A stretch of DNA of 64,000 nt from Hyaloperonospora brassicae. Taxonomy: Eukaryota > Oomycota > Peronosporomycetes > Peronosporales > Peronosporaceae. The position numbers were made by a program, and so were the translations under genes. Each line of letters starts with the position of its first letter. Positions within the stretch are counted from its first letter, which is position 1. This document shows positions 32,360 to 44,924 of the stretch, one piece after another. The notes below the pieces were generated by a model, which saw only the letters and a list, made by a program, of their open reading frames with translations, made no database searches and was not told the DNA's origin. Where the stretch lies: positions 124,001 to 188,000 of the forward strand of contig CANTFL010000108.1 in assembly GCA_947650285.1 (NCBI GenBank), written 5' to 3'.

Positions 32360-33199
32360 CTAGCCCAAGATACTTTCGAAGTCCCTTGACACCGACTGGA
32401 ACTGGCCAGTCGGTGATTTACTTGATCTTTTTGCGATCAGGGCGTACACCGTGATTACCCACGATGTAACCAAGAAGTGGTATTTCGCTACCCGCGAAGA
32501 TACATTTCTTGAGGTTTGCGTACAACTTATGCGTACGCACAAGTTGTGAAACCTGACGAACGTGAGTTCTATGAACTTGAACGTCCGTCTTCCCGTCCAT
32601 AGCCCAACTATGGACGAACACATCGTATAAGTAGCTCGGTGCGAAATCCCGCACCGGTCTCAACAGATTTGTTACACATCTGTTGAACGTTGCAGGGATA
32701 TTGCTCATCTCTGTGGTATCACTAGCCACTCCCACAGCATACCGCTGGGGGTGCTCACTGCTGTGTACGCGATGTCCCGTTCACGCATGAGGATCTGATT
32801 GAATCCATCCATCAGATACATGGACGAAAAGATGGTACTCTTTGACAAACCATCTATGATTACGTCCTTTCTTGGTATCGGCGTCTGAGCCGGTACCGTT
32901 GCAGCATGCAACTTGTTAGATGCGTGCACTATCCGCCATCCTCCTGTGGCCTTTCGCACACAGACGGTCGGAGAGCTGAGGGGGAAGTTGAAAACCCTCA
33001 CATGGCCTGCTCCGAAGCGATCGACAAAGAACTTGTCGATCGCTAGTACTTGTTCACGAGGCAGTGGCCACTGCTTCATGACACAGTACTTCGAGCCCGG
33101 TTTGAGCTCGATCTCGTGTCGAGTGCCTTTGTCCTTAGGCAACTCGCAAGGTACGGATTCAGGGAATACATCCTTGAATTCGATCAAATCCTTATACAA
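32360..33199 (-). pseudogene. pol: Reverse transcriptase of element 2, active-site Asp lost
   Basis: 33199-32705 reads through the RT fingers and palm (PGSKYCVMKQWPLPREQ, PIPRKDVIIDGL, GMLWEWLV). After a frameshift near 32720 the frame continues as NIPATFNRCVTNLLRP and SYLYDVFVHSWAM. The box that is YFDD in element 1 is YLYD here, so the first catalytic Asp is Tyr. This copy cannot be an active RT even without the frameshift. Confidence 0.85.
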
Positions 33200-33226
33200 A
33201 GGATTTGCCTGAAGTGACTCCCAGGA

Positions 33227-34066
33227 TTAAGACGTGTATCGCTCAATCCGAGTCTTCTCATCGAGGACACTTTCGTCCATCGATGAGCTGCTGTGAACCC
33301 GTTCGTTTTTAGCAAATACTGTGGCCGACCGAAAATCGGCCACATACTCATCCTCTGTGACGAGTATGCAGATCTGCTTTACTTTGCCACTACGCAGATC
33401 ACGCAAGAACCGTTTCGGTTCTAGCGTTGGCAACTGAGTTATCTCCGAAGTCAACTTCTGAGGCACAATCAGATCAAGCGTATAAGCGCCTACGCTTGAT
33501 CCGTCATTAACCAAGACGTTCAACGTCTCGATTTCTTCCTGGGAACTTCGTTCCACAGGTTGCTGAAGGCCTAATCCTTCAGCAAGTGACTCTTGAGGAA
33601 TTCCTTCCTCAAGTACGTGGGGACTTATTCCCTCGACGTCTTCTGACTGTGGTTGTGCAACCACAGTCAGGTACCGATCCTCTACGGTCGACTCTCCAGT
33701 CGACCTAGGATGTCCGTGTTGCCCTTTGAAGGCAACAGGTTTCTTTTGTCTAAGATGCTGCCCGCTAGGCATGCATCCATGTCCCGGTCCACTCGACTTA
33801 TTCGAGTGGTGAACCTTCGGCGCAGCCTGTACTTCTGTACAGCCGCCGGGAGCTTGCTCCACAGTGTAGTGATCAACTACACTGTGATCTTGTGCAGTCG
33901 TGCGAACGACCGAACCGCAAGTGAGGCCATCGCACTCTTTCGCAGAACATCCACACGCTTGTGGACGCTCCATGACGTTCATCAGATGGCCATCTGATGA
34001 ACAAGCGTCAGGCATCTTCACGGATCGATGCTGCCATCTCACTCTTGGCTCGTACTTTCTGACCAA
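33227..34066 (-). CDS. Protease-RT linker of element 2
   Basis: 279 open codons of polar, low-complexity protein between protease and RT, the same place as the linker of element 1. The DNA is packed with perfect hairpins (for example 33643-33670, 33860-33886, 33977-34002). No domain is recognised. It is part of the polyprotein, not a separate gene. Confidence 0.6.
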   Translation of the reverse strand: MVRKYEPRVRWQHRSVKMPDACSSDGHLMNVMERPQACGCSAKECDGLTCGSVVRTTAQDHSVVDHYTVEQAPGGCTEVQAAPKVHHSNKSSGPGHGCMPSGQHLRQKKPVAFKGQHGHPRSTGESTVEDRYLTVVAQPQSEDVEGISPHVLEEGIPQESLAEGLGLQQPVERSSQEEIETLNVLVNDGSSVGAYTLDLIVPQKLTSEITQLPTLEPKRFLRDLRSGKVKQICILVTEDEYVADFRSATVFAKNERVHSSSSMDESVLDEKTRIERYTS

Positions 34067-34482
34067 GGTAATCCCAGGATGATATCGAATATGTCCTCCA
34101 GATCCAGTACAATGAAGTCATCATCGTACTGTTCACCCTCTAACGTATAGTGGATTCCTACTACACGTTTCTCAACGGTTATCGATGCGCCTGTTGCAAG
34201 GCGCACCGTCATCCTCGTGAGGGGAATGTCGCGCTCAACGAACTTGAGCCTACGACCCTCTAGTGACTGGCGTCGAACAAAGTTGTTCGACGCCCCACAG
34301 TCTACTAGGGCACGAAGCGACATATGGTTTGTCACTTCTAACTTCAACGTGATGAGCGAAACGTCATCACCAGGTGCAGAGACACACGATGATTGTGTAT
34401 CTGGAGCAACCTTCGTCAAGAAATTTGCAAATTCTCTCGAGGTTGCTGGATCAGTAGGGCGCTCCGCCCCTACTGACCCCAA
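34039..34482 (-). CDS. Aspartic protease of element 2
   Basis: 147 codons. The active-site motif is DCGASNNFVRRQSLEG, followed by RMTVRLATGASITVEK and DIFDIILGLPW, the flap and ILG end of a retropepsin. The catalytic Asp is intact. The frame overlaps the end of the zinc-knuckle frame by 13 nt in another frame, which suggests either a programmed frameshift or decay. Confidence 0.75.
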   Translation of the reverse strand: MGSVGAERPTDPATSREFANFLTKVAPDTQSSCVSAPGDDVSLITLKLEVTNHMSLRALVDCGASNNFVRRQSLEGRRLKFVERDIPLTRMTVRLATGASITVEKRVVGIHYTLEGEQYDDDFIVLDLEDIFDIILGLPWSESTSQE

Positions 34483-35407
34483 CCATATTTTGATGGTCCG
34501 TCTCGCTGTTGCGGCTTCGCAACAGCGCTGGACCCACGCCCATTGCCATTTCTGGCAAATAATCGTCCATTTCGCTTAGTACTCCATGGTACTGTGCGTG
34601 GAGCACTACACTCATATGCGTAGTGCCCTAACTTCTGACAGCGATTGCACCTCTGCAATCGCTTGTTGTTTGAAAAGCGAGGTCTCTCGCTCCCAACATA
34701 GCAGAGGTCCATTGGTTCTGGACCTCCGAACTCTTGTCGTCTCACTGGACGTTATCAGCTTGAGCTAGCATGAGCCTGTCTCATGCTTAAGTTCTCCTGT
34801 TCCGCTGCTGAGATAGCATCTTCTAGAGTATCCAACTCTAGACGGAACAGATGGTTTCGGACGGACCCCTTATCTAGCCCTTGCATGAACACAGTAATCA
34901 ACGTGTGTTCACGCACTGGGTTGACAGTTATACTACTCGCAAGGAGTCGTACATGTTGGGCGTAAGCGTGCACGTCACGATTACCCTGCATGAGCTTCAG
35001 AAGCTCCGATCGAAATCTGAACTCTGCTCTTGGCACCTTAAACGTACATTTGAGCCGGGTTTTGAAGGATTCGAGCGACTCAAATGAATATGGGTTGCTC
35101 ATCTCCAGCCCTAAGGCCCAAGTCATGGCATGTACCGCAAAATGGGATTGAGCAAATGTTAATTTTATTTGCTCATCGTCGATACGACGTGCCTTTATGG
35201 CTCTGTCGATTTCGACGAGCCATAAAACAGGGAGTCTTCCTCGAATCCTCTGTACTTAAAGATATCGACCTTCAAGATTTCGGGACGACGCGCATGAGTC
35301 GTCCCGTCGACAGCAGCATTAAATTGCTGCTGTCTCAACAGATCAGTTTGTTGAGCACCGAGTTCTCCTAACTGCTCGGACTGTTGAGAGCCTTGCTGTA
35401 AAAGCAA
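34470..35407 (-). pseudogene. gag: gag of element 2 with zinc knuckle, broken
   Basis: Three minus-strand frames: a Gln-rich N-terminus (35407-35195), a capsid core (35126-34755) with ELLKLMQGNRDVHAYAQHV and TVFMQGLDKGSVRNHLF, and a nucleocapsid (34745-34470) with one intact CX2CX4HX4C knuckle (CNRCQKLGHYAYEC). Frameshifts separate the three. The FM(E/Q)GL motif is shared with element 1. Confidence 0.78.
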
Positions 35408-35661
35408 GGCTACTTTCTTCCGTTCAATAGTAAGTTAATGTTGAATGAACCTGGCGATGAAGGCATGATGTTAGTCTCTATTAAGAGGCTCCAACATAGC
35501 GGTAGCGAGAATGTCGCCCACGGAAGAGCTCATTCGCCCTACCGCGGCCCATTGGAGATTAGCCAAATGGTCATCGCCTTCGCGCGTCGCGTGACTACTT
35601 TCTCCCCCATCCATCATGTTCGTTACGGATAAGATTATTGGTCGCTGGAAGGTATACAAAG

Positions 35662-35669
35662 TGCTACCA
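35662..35669 (-). promoter_or_regulatory. Primer-binding site of element 2 (initiator tRNA-Met type)
   Basis: On the minus strand TGGTAGCA begins 2 nt after the 5' LTR, identical in sequence and spacing to element 1. Confidence 0.7.
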
Positions 35670-35671
35670 GG

Positions 35672-36116
35672 TGTAACGGGGCACACCCTTTACTTTAACT
35701 TAACGCAAGGGTGACGTGTGCCCGACAAGCGTACTCACGGTAACCGAGGAAGCGGTTCGTAAAACAGAGCCCGAAAGCTCTGTCTTAAGGGGAAAGTAGA
35801 ACTGTTTAATTAATATAGTCATTACGTTAATAAACCATCTTTGACTTACTCTTACTAAATTAAACTATCTTCTCCTATGTGTGTCCCTTGCTCACCACCC
35901 ATTGCGCGCGTCCAGCAGCGATTGGTGGTTAAGTTGGTAGATGTACACCGTACATCAACTGAGAAGTGGACCCCTCCACGGACATTATCCTTAGCGATAA
36001 TAATCCGACAACACCACTCATTTCGAGTGATGCTGATTAAATACAATCAAAACTGGTAATATTCAAAAATTGGTACTTTCGTACATATTTTTATGTAACG
36101 GGCTCACCCCGTTACA
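35672..36116 (-). repeat. 5' LTR of element 2
   Basis: 445 bp, TGTAACGGGG to CCCCGTTACA. It supplies the uninterrupted version of the LTR at 15654-16885, including the empty insertion site TATAGTCA. Confidence 0.9.
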
Positions 36117-38505
36117 GTTTGCGTCGACCATTTAATACCTCGATATCGTCAGGGCTTGTCCTAGGACCTGTCACCGGTGTGCACAAGGCTTACATGTCAC
36201 CTGTACGTAGGTGATAAAGTACCGTGCACACATAATCAACGTTTCGCCCACTACTTGCGTCCTTCTTCTAACTTCCCAAGAATTTTTCACCGATGTTTCG
36301 CCCCTGAACGTGCTCAAACGACGAAACTAAAAAGACCCGGATTTGATCTGAAGCGATAATTATACTGACAACGATCTGCCACGTCGATGAAATGTGTATT
36401 GAGATCGAAACACTTGCGAGTGATTGATCTCTCGTACACTGTCTGCAGTAAACATACTACGTCCTCAGTCGAAATCACTAACTCTCGAACGAACGACCGA
36501 CCGACCAGCCGATTGCAACAAATACATATCGTCTTAAAAGTAGACCTTGGTCAGAGCTTCATGTATAGTAAGTAGCACACAACTACTGCCGACAAAAATA
36601 AGATTCCAACCGCAATTCGGATTGCTGTTCGGCGTCATGTTTTCCTGCCTTTAATGTGCCAGTGAGAGTTTCTAGTCATTTGCAGAACTCAAGATCAGTT
36701 GCATTGGTGAGACTAGATGAGTCTCAGACAAAGTTGGTGTCTTTTGTCAAATCGCCTTGTCCTGAAGGTGGCATTGCATTTAGTAATGACGTGAACAGGT
36801 ACGTCGGTAATCACAGAAGAGTGCCACATTTGACATCACTCATTCGCACAGGGACGAAGAGACGCTACTCGCAACGCTGACAAATTTAAAATCACGAGGC
36901 CACGTCTTTTAACCCGAATTTTTTCATTGCTAAGAGGAAGGACCCGTGGCCAACGCTAGTGTTCCTTACCTAACGAACAAGGTAATATGCGTCTAGTCCA
37001 TTTGGACGTTCAACGAAGCACGTCTGCAGTCGCGCTTTTCATTTTGCGGCACCCAGGCTAAAATATGCATTTTACGCGCACGACTGGTCGGACGCGTTTG
37101 GACCTGAGCAACGAGTTAGAAAACGACGAGCTCCCCGGTCAATCTTCAGAAACAACGACAGTGTCGAGCTACCAAATTATGAGCTATGAAATGGATGTGG
37201 TAGATAGTTGTAACATGAGACCCCAAATTGGGTCGAAGTCAAGGGTATCCAAATGATACAGGTATTTGACTCCATATCTTTGACACTAGGGGTTTTGTAT
37301 CAACAGATCCACAAATTATTCACGATGATGCTGAATATAAAAGCTCGATGAGTCTGCATGCATTCTGTTGGAAACAAAAGTCGGAAGCAGAACCTATACA
37401 AGAGCCATGTCGTTCAGGCTACTGCCATCCACTTGTTTAATACTATGCACTTATTTACTTTTATGGATTTGTGCCGCACTTGAGGCAACTATATGCGTCG
37501 TACTGAGTAATCGAAAAGCGTTCGATATCAAAGAAATCCGTTGCAGTAATAATAGATGCCGACGTAAATAGCACGGCCAATTATCGCTACCAAGCACAGT
37601 GTGGTGGTCGATGTCTCACGTTCAAGTAGACGTGCACACTCTGAAGCCCTGCCTTGTCTATAACATCATAAAACACTTTATTTCCACAATTTTTGTGCGT
37701 ACGTATCTACATCTACTACAACGGCTACCTCTTTTGATGGAAGCGGTCTCTCCGAAGAAAGTTTCGGGCACGGTGAATACCTTTGTACCTTCAGTGTTGC
37801 TTGTGATCCTTTAAAAGTAGAGCTGTAACGTAGTAAGCCTGTTACATGTCATTGCCACGATTTGTTTCAAACCAATATCATCTCAAATTAAAGCATTATG
37901 CAAGTTGATTTGTGCGAGTCAGTTCTAAGAAATAATACCCTTGCAGGTAATTTTTGGCACCGCTCTACGATAGAGCAATAGTTTATAACATCAACCATGT
38001 ATCGCTGCCGATAGAGCAATGAGTGGTGAGCGGATTTTCGCAGCTAGAGTTTGAAGTATAATTTAGTTGATATAATAAAATTGCCAATATTGAAAAAATT
38101 AAGTTCATCGAACATTACATCTCTACTTGACGCGTACAATAAATACATCTAGTGATGATACTTTTTATATTAGGGTTACAACATCTATCTTCTACTTCAC
38201 ATTTATAAAGAAAAAACGACTACGATCTGAATAATAAAGCATAGTTTGATCTTGTAAATCACATTCTGAAGCTTGATCAAAGTATCTACATCTAAACCAA
38301 CAGTAAAATAATTTACCTGACTTAGCAGGTATCTCACAGATGAGACTATTTTCTGCATGCACAATTGACGTAAGATTTGGTAGCACACACCCTTACACTG
38401 TCACCAGGGCAATAACTTACTAATTAGGTGTAAGAATGAAGTAGTAGTTTCGCTTGTGCAAAAAGTGTAGGAAGTAAATATAATACTAAATATGTGCTTA
38501 CCAGT

Positions 38506-38757
38506 GTTGACTATTTTCTATCGTCAACACTACGGTATGCCATGATCAACGGCACAACAACTTGACCATGTCAAAGCTGCACCTGCTGTTCATGTTATCT
38601 TTGTCGAATGTGTCATACTTTCACCTCATCCTGTCACGTGGCGTCCGTCTTTCCCCGTCCCTTTCGTCATCTGTCACGTGGCGTCCGTACCTCCTTATCT
38701 TATCCGTCAAGATATTAAAAAAAAATCGATAATTTATTAATTTACCTGTAACAGGTC
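38506..38757 (+). repeat. Possible small solo LTR (copia-like ends)
   Basis: The segment starts TGTTGACTATTTTC and ends ACCTGTAACA, TG...CA ends of the copia type, with a length of about 250 bp. Inside, the 18-bp motif with a CACGTG core occurs twice. No target duplication is visible (ACCAG against GGTCA), so the call is weak. Confidence 0.25.
38631..38688. repeat. 18-bp direct repeat pair with CACGTG core
   Basis: CTGTCACGTGGCGTCCGT occurs exactly at 38631-38648 and 38671-38688, 40 bp apart start to start. Confidence 0.85.
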
Positions 38758-41700
38758 ATGGATTTGAATATTAGAATCTTTGTGACGCATAAAAACGGTA
38801 TATTTCAATATTGTCTGGTAGAAGTGCTCATAACAGTCATTTCTCTATGCCATTAATGCTTGTATGTGAGCCAATAAAGCAGGAAAGTATGACAAATCTA
38901 TAACAGCCATTAAGAAGTAACGCCTAGCCAATTTTATACCGTCAAGAACCTACACATCTCTTGACACTTTGCTGATCACTGTGGTGTTGGCATATACGAG
39001 TACGAAACACTACCCGAAATCTGTATCCTCCTAGTCTCATCCTTGTCCGGACTAGTCAAAAGGCAAATGGATGGTTATCTGGTGACTCATTCCCCCTCGG
39101 ATTATCGAATCCATCATTGCTTACAATGTTATCAAAATCTAAGTGAAGTCCACCGCCATAATCCGATCCTCTTCCTTGGGTTAATGAGTATTATAGCGAG
39201 GTAATTTGCCATTTTGTTGGACTGTCAAAGGCAATGCCACCTAAATTATTTGTGAATCTAGGCAGATGTGGTGCTACATTGTATAGATACGCCACGCTGG
39301 TAGGATACATTGGCGACTTCCGTCTGTCGTTGACGACATCAGTCCTACGAAGTTGTAGTATAGAGCCTTGCATAATTCAACCAGCAAACCTCTAAAGTAT
39401 GCATATATGTTAGTGGTAGTTTTATATGCGTACGATGCATGACGCTATAATGTATAATATAGATTAATGATCACTCGTGCTTGTTTATATGAGCACCGAA
39501 CCCGATCCGCTAGGTCCTGGCTTGCCCTGATAACCTCTGTCAAAAAAGTTAATGTAGAGCATTCATCACAGTGAAGACCACCTTGAGATGAAATTCCTTC
39601 ATATTAATCTGTAAGTTCTCAAGAACTCAAGAGGGTGCTCAATTCAAGGCTTGACGGAAGCGGCAATTTCGAGCAATCATCCTGCTACCAATGTCTGTGC
39701 TCGGTCCACGACATTGACCAGGTGAAGAGACCGACATCAGCATCGCCGGATATATGTGGATAGGATTGTGACAATGTTCCTTATCTTTGAATGCTTGATA
39801 ATCACATGGCACACGTGACCTTTGTCAACTTCCATGATGCTGCGTATGTAGATGCAATAACGCACGTCTATCAAATCCAAGTATCCTCTTGGCATTATGA
39901 GTAACTTTTACCCATTAGGTTTTGAGCTATTACTTTTAACTCGTCAAGTCCGAATAGACTCTACTGGCGCATAAAACTTACCGATTTGGAGTTGGTAATA
40001 TTCACGGGTCAAAAGATATGCAAGCGATATTATATTCGTCCTAACCGAAAGTTAAGGTCACCAAGGGTGCCTTTCTGTACCGAGCGTAGACTTTATGAGC
40101 ACGTAGATAAACGCTGTAAAAGATTGGTCTACTTGCATCGTTTTGCCGTGTATAGACTAGACTATATATCTATTTGAGGAGTTGCTTCCAGAGCTACTGC
40201 TAACTCAGCGTCGTCCACCTTTCAAAACGCGACTCTTCCATCCAGCCGCATTCATCCATCCCTGACAATTGCTCGTATCTTAATAATTCTTATGCAATAA
40301 TAACGTGAGCATCTAGCGTATAGTGTCTACTAAGATTGTAAAGGTCCGTTCGAGCAAAAAAGCAAGTGGATCGCGTTGATACGTCGGTCCTGGCATGACG
40401 AACTTCCAAATTTATTAACGGTTCCATTTTTATAATTCGAGTTCAAAATCGTAAAATAAAGTTGTCGCAGCAATTGAGATTGTTCCCGTAGGAGCATAGG
40501 GCATTCGGACGCGCGCCGTCGTTAGTCGTAAATAGGCTACGTCGTTATATTTTTGTACATTTTATATACATTTAAATTGAACATACAATCGATACGTAAT
40601 TTTCCATAGATAAAGAATTCAGGGATCAAAGATTGTCATCAGACACATGCATGTGTCTGTTGTACTTAATTATGGCTTTTGTTCTCAGAAATCACCAACA
40701 CCACCGTGTACAACCGCTGCTTTTGCTTCGATCTATTCACGGCTATATATTTGGGCAAGCACTCTGGGTAATGTAGCGTGTATGATTGATTGTATGGGGA
40801 TCGTATAGGAACAATAGCGCACAGAGCCAATGTGACATACCTTTGACACGAGAAGTTCCTGCCCTCGAATGATGAGAACCCACTCTAACACAGACGAATA
40901 TGTAATTTTCGATTTATGACGATTTACTAAAATACGCATCAATAACATGCGGCGGGGTTTTGTGTGAATTTAAGTTTGACTCTATCAGTTTGGAGTAGTT
41001 TACTATGCATAAATACATTATTTGTGACTTTCAAATGTACAAGAAGAAGAACAGAAATTCGATTATACTTCCGTTGCTCTTATGGAATCGTAATCACGGC
41101 AATTTATCACATGAATACACATATACATGTCACCTATGCGCCAGGTCCATGACGTAAATTCCTTTTTAACCTACATAATATTTTTATACTCTTGTTATTA
41201 GATGAACTTTATCAAACTATTACCTTGAAGCTAACACTATTTCTGCTTTTGATAGATCATAGAAACTGCTTTGCTTAAGCGTCTTCGATCGTACGAGATT
41301 GAAAGCTATATATTAACATACCGTCTTGAGCACTTTGTGCGATCTATTCATTAAATCTTCGAATTTTTGAAGAAGCAGTGGGATCTATGCGAGCAAGACT
41401 AGTTTATGAGTCTTTGTTCGTAGCGCCAATTGACTCTTTAAGTTGTAGTTCTTTAGCGAGTCGACTCGGTCCATCATTATTTATATTTACAAACAAGCTA
41501 TCTCGTTGATCCCAAACCTCCCTTTGGCAAGAAGCTAAGGTAGCTTCGCTTCACACTAGCACGATAATTTCTTGGTATCACAATAATGAACGCGCTATGC
41601 TTTGTAAGCCGTAATTTGGCGGATTCACCGGTCTTCAATAAATCTGTACTGATGTCGGCAAATATGAAAAAATGGATATTAACTTCGCGCGAATTCTTAT

Positions 41701-43624
41701 ACGATTATTACGTAATCATGACGTGATTCTACGTTGACTGACTGCCGAACTTAAGGACTAAATCGGAAAGTGAATACCGAGAAAAGGATGATGGGATTTT
41801 ATATGCAATTAGTTCGAATTGGGTCTCTCTCCAGACCCCGAAACTAGAATTCGTCCTGATAGTGATATATGTTCCACTTGTAATTTTTCTGACAGGACAG
41901 TCATTTTATGGACCTTTAGAATGAGATTATAAAATTGCGAGCTTCAAAATCCGATGCGTCTTTCAAGGAGTGTATTTGCACAAGACGAACTTAGGCAAAC
42001 GAAAAATTTAATAGCATCAGATTATAAGCCTATTTTGTAAATAAATTAGACCAGATAAGCGTTGCCATAGGTCAAATGGTGCGTGAAAGTATATTCGCAA
42101 AGATCTTTTTGAGAAAAAAGGAGCTATTTACACACATTTGCATAGAAACCACACGTATATACGCACGTTCAAGTAATTGGTGCTTTATTAGGTACCTCGA
42201 TAGCGAATTAGTAGCTTTAAGATATATTTAAATTAAATGTGGCTATACCAACTTAGCGTCACTATAAAAAGAAACATAATGTATTGCATTTGTCAGCGGT
42301 CTTTGTGAATGAATTACGATGCGATTACAATAAATTTGATCATCATTATACGATTTTCTTTGGATACAAAACAGAAGTTACAAATCAAAAAATTAAGATA
42401 AAATTACCACCGATGTGATGTAGTCGACTTAATATAAAATGGCATGCTTATCAAATGTAATATATACACACACCTTTCACATTTTAATCTGTCTACACAT
42501 CATCTCTCATAATTTTTCATCAAAGTCATTTCCGAGATGCGAACTATAAGCTATAAGCTATATGTGTGACTTGGAAGTAATGATTTGATCGATAGAAAGA
42601 GCTTGTCTTTTTATAACTTGTTGGATGATTCGGTGTGATTATGTGGAGCTGCCTAATGCGTAAATCGTTGGATTTTTATGGCATTCGACCGCGCTTTATT
42701 TAAGTAACTTATCTATACAGCTCAATCGACTTACAAGGTACGACGAATGTCAGCATGAGAAGACGGATTGACAATTATATTAGGATGAGACGTGATAGTG
42801 GTGATCTCACAAGATTCAATTGGTGCAACATCAGGAAGTCAAGCAGATGCATGAGGGTACATAAAGTAGTATACACGCTCCTAAATCTTTAGCATCAAAG
42901 CGACAAATGTAAAGGAGACTATGATATAATTAGCAAAAGAGCAGGAGACGATAGCATTTCATTTCGTCCGGTCAGGATTCAAATTACCTCTACCTTTCAA
43001 GCTCGCGCTTGCTGGATTATAATATTCCACGAATCGATAAATCATCTGATCTTTATCACTTCTTTCGGATCAAAGGGAACCGTAGAGGGTACTTGTCGAC
43101 AATTTTTAATTTACGAATCCAAACGGTCGGGCACATTATGAAGATCAGACTTTCATGAATAAAAATCGCACATAGATGTATATGTTAAGACTTAATACAT
43201 CACAGCGTACAGGATACGTTTATAACGAAAGAGTATTTTGACCGTCATTTTCTCGTAGTTAGTAACATGTATAAAGTTTTACAACATAGCAACGCATTTA
43301 TAGTGAGCAAAATTTATTGCAATAAGAATTATCAGCATCTTAAAAGTATGTTGTTCAGAATCGCGATTCAAGAATGCGCGTGGCATAAAGCGAACCACAC
43401 CTCGGTGGCCACTAGTGACTATCATTTAAATTTTTCACATTTTAAAAAGTAGTTTAAAAAGAGTTTTCGACGTCATAGTTTGGGTATCAAAACCTCAAGT
43501 ACTTATATCAATCTAAATTTTGTCCTTTGTCGAATGTCTGCACATTTCTACAAACAGCTGCTGTTTGTCCAAATCAAATGGTAACACTTGGAGCATATAT
43601 ACGGCACACAATATTGTAACGGGC

Positions 43625-43639
43625 TATATATATATATAT
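43625..43639. repeat. TA microsatellite
   Basis: Seven and a half TA units directly after a GTAACGGGC motif. Confidence 0.85.
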
Positions 43640-44346
43640 GAGGTAAATTTTTGTTTGCAAAAGATGAATGATATGTTCGAAAAGTATTACGTCGACACTT
43701 TTGTGCGCTATCTTCGTTGTCTTTTGATGTAAACATGCATTGCATGCTCGGGCCAAACGCTCACCGTGTCAGTATGATACCACAATTCAAATAAGTTTGC
43801 TGGTTTGACATTTATCTTGCAAAATCGCATTTAATTTTACATACAGTCATACATGTGACATCATCACATATGTATACTTGGTAGAATAGAATAAGAGACA
43901 ATTTGTTTTTAATAAGAAATTTATATATACTTATGTTAAAATTTATACCATCAAAGAAAAAGTGTCAATTTGAAATTTTATTGATTATTAAATCGTTTTT
44001 TCATATGCTATATTAATTTCGCAATTAAGAGAGCATATTTGATGAGACAACCTATAACTATATTTAGTTTGCACGGTGAATACCATGTTCGAAGTATCGG
44101 GGCTTTTTATCTGTAATGTATGCAAATCATGATGATAATCAACATGGTTAGCTACATATTCTCATCGAATTGTGGTTACTTGATTTCTAATAAAATCTGT
44201 TGATTCAAAACAAATACTTCAATCGACATAATTATAAAGAAGTGTTTGCATCTATCATCCAGGTGTCTTACAGGTGTCCCACACCTAATCAAAGCTACAA
44301 ATGCATATTTGAATAAACTAAAAATGTAATCGAGGCTAAGGTAGAA

Positions 44347-44831
44347 CGTAGAGGACCTGGTACATCTCCTACGTAGAGGAAGGCTTTATTCTTAGTGAGC
44401 AAGGTAGTTCTTCACAAGAACTCGACTTTACGAGCCAAAGAGATTGAAATTAAAGGTCCTTGTTGATAAGACCTTAACGATTCAGTGAATTGACCGCACA
44501 GTGTAATGACAAGTCTGTGTATTAGCAAGACTTGACTCTCTTACAATCAAAGACGCCTCAAGAAGGCACGTGTCTTTACTGGATAAAAGGGGAACTGAAC
44601 TCTATTTTTTTTTATCTATACAGAATAACTCAGACCAAACGTGCTTAAACTTGACACTAATGCTCTAATTGATGCCTTTAAGAAGCTATCGACTTTTGTT
44701 GGCTGACACACTTTGGCCTCCAACAAAGGATACGGTGTTGGTGTTCGAATATCATTTAAATGGGATCTCATTCCTGGTGTAAACCACACCTGTACCGTCG
44801 GCTATTAACCGTCTTGTATCCCCATTACTCC
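44347..44831 (-). repeat. 3' LTR of element 4
   Basis: The core 44368-44815 matches 52396-52830 with few differences. A GAGGGGGGAG polypurine tract (minus strand) directly follows at about 44832-44841. The outer left end is diverged, so 44347 is approximate. Confidence 0.75.
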
Positions 44832-44924
44832 CCCCTCATTCCGACTGACGGTACCACGAGCCGTAAAACGAATTTATGCTCGAATAGGTCGGTGTGCGTA
44901 TGTTTACTCTCAAGGTTGTATAAA

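Larger units (their letters stand above)
15654..36116 (-). mobile_element. Ty3/gypsy chromovirus, element 2, with two nested insertions
   Basis: Direct LTRs lie at 15654-16885 (3' LTR, about 444 bp once the nested 780-bp element and its 8-bp duplication are removed) and 35672-36116 (5' LTR, 445 bp). Both start TGTAACG and end CCCCGTTACA. On the minus strand the order is primer-binding site, gag, protease, RT, RNase H, integrase, chromodomain, then an antisense ORF, polypurine tract and 3' LTR. An 11.4-kb element 3 is inserted in the antisense ORF. LTRs differ at several percent of sites, so this is an old copy. Flanks CCTGA and GTTTG do not match, so no target duplication is seen. Native length is about 8.2 kb. 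Confidence 0.88.
36117..44346. other. 8.2-kb AT-rich stretch without a recognisable gene
   Basis: Clearly more AT-rich than the rest of the window. No open frame above about 75 codons and none resembling a known protein. A possible solo LTR (38506-38757), an 18-bp direct repeat pair and a TA microsatellite are listed separately. Confidence 0.55.
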
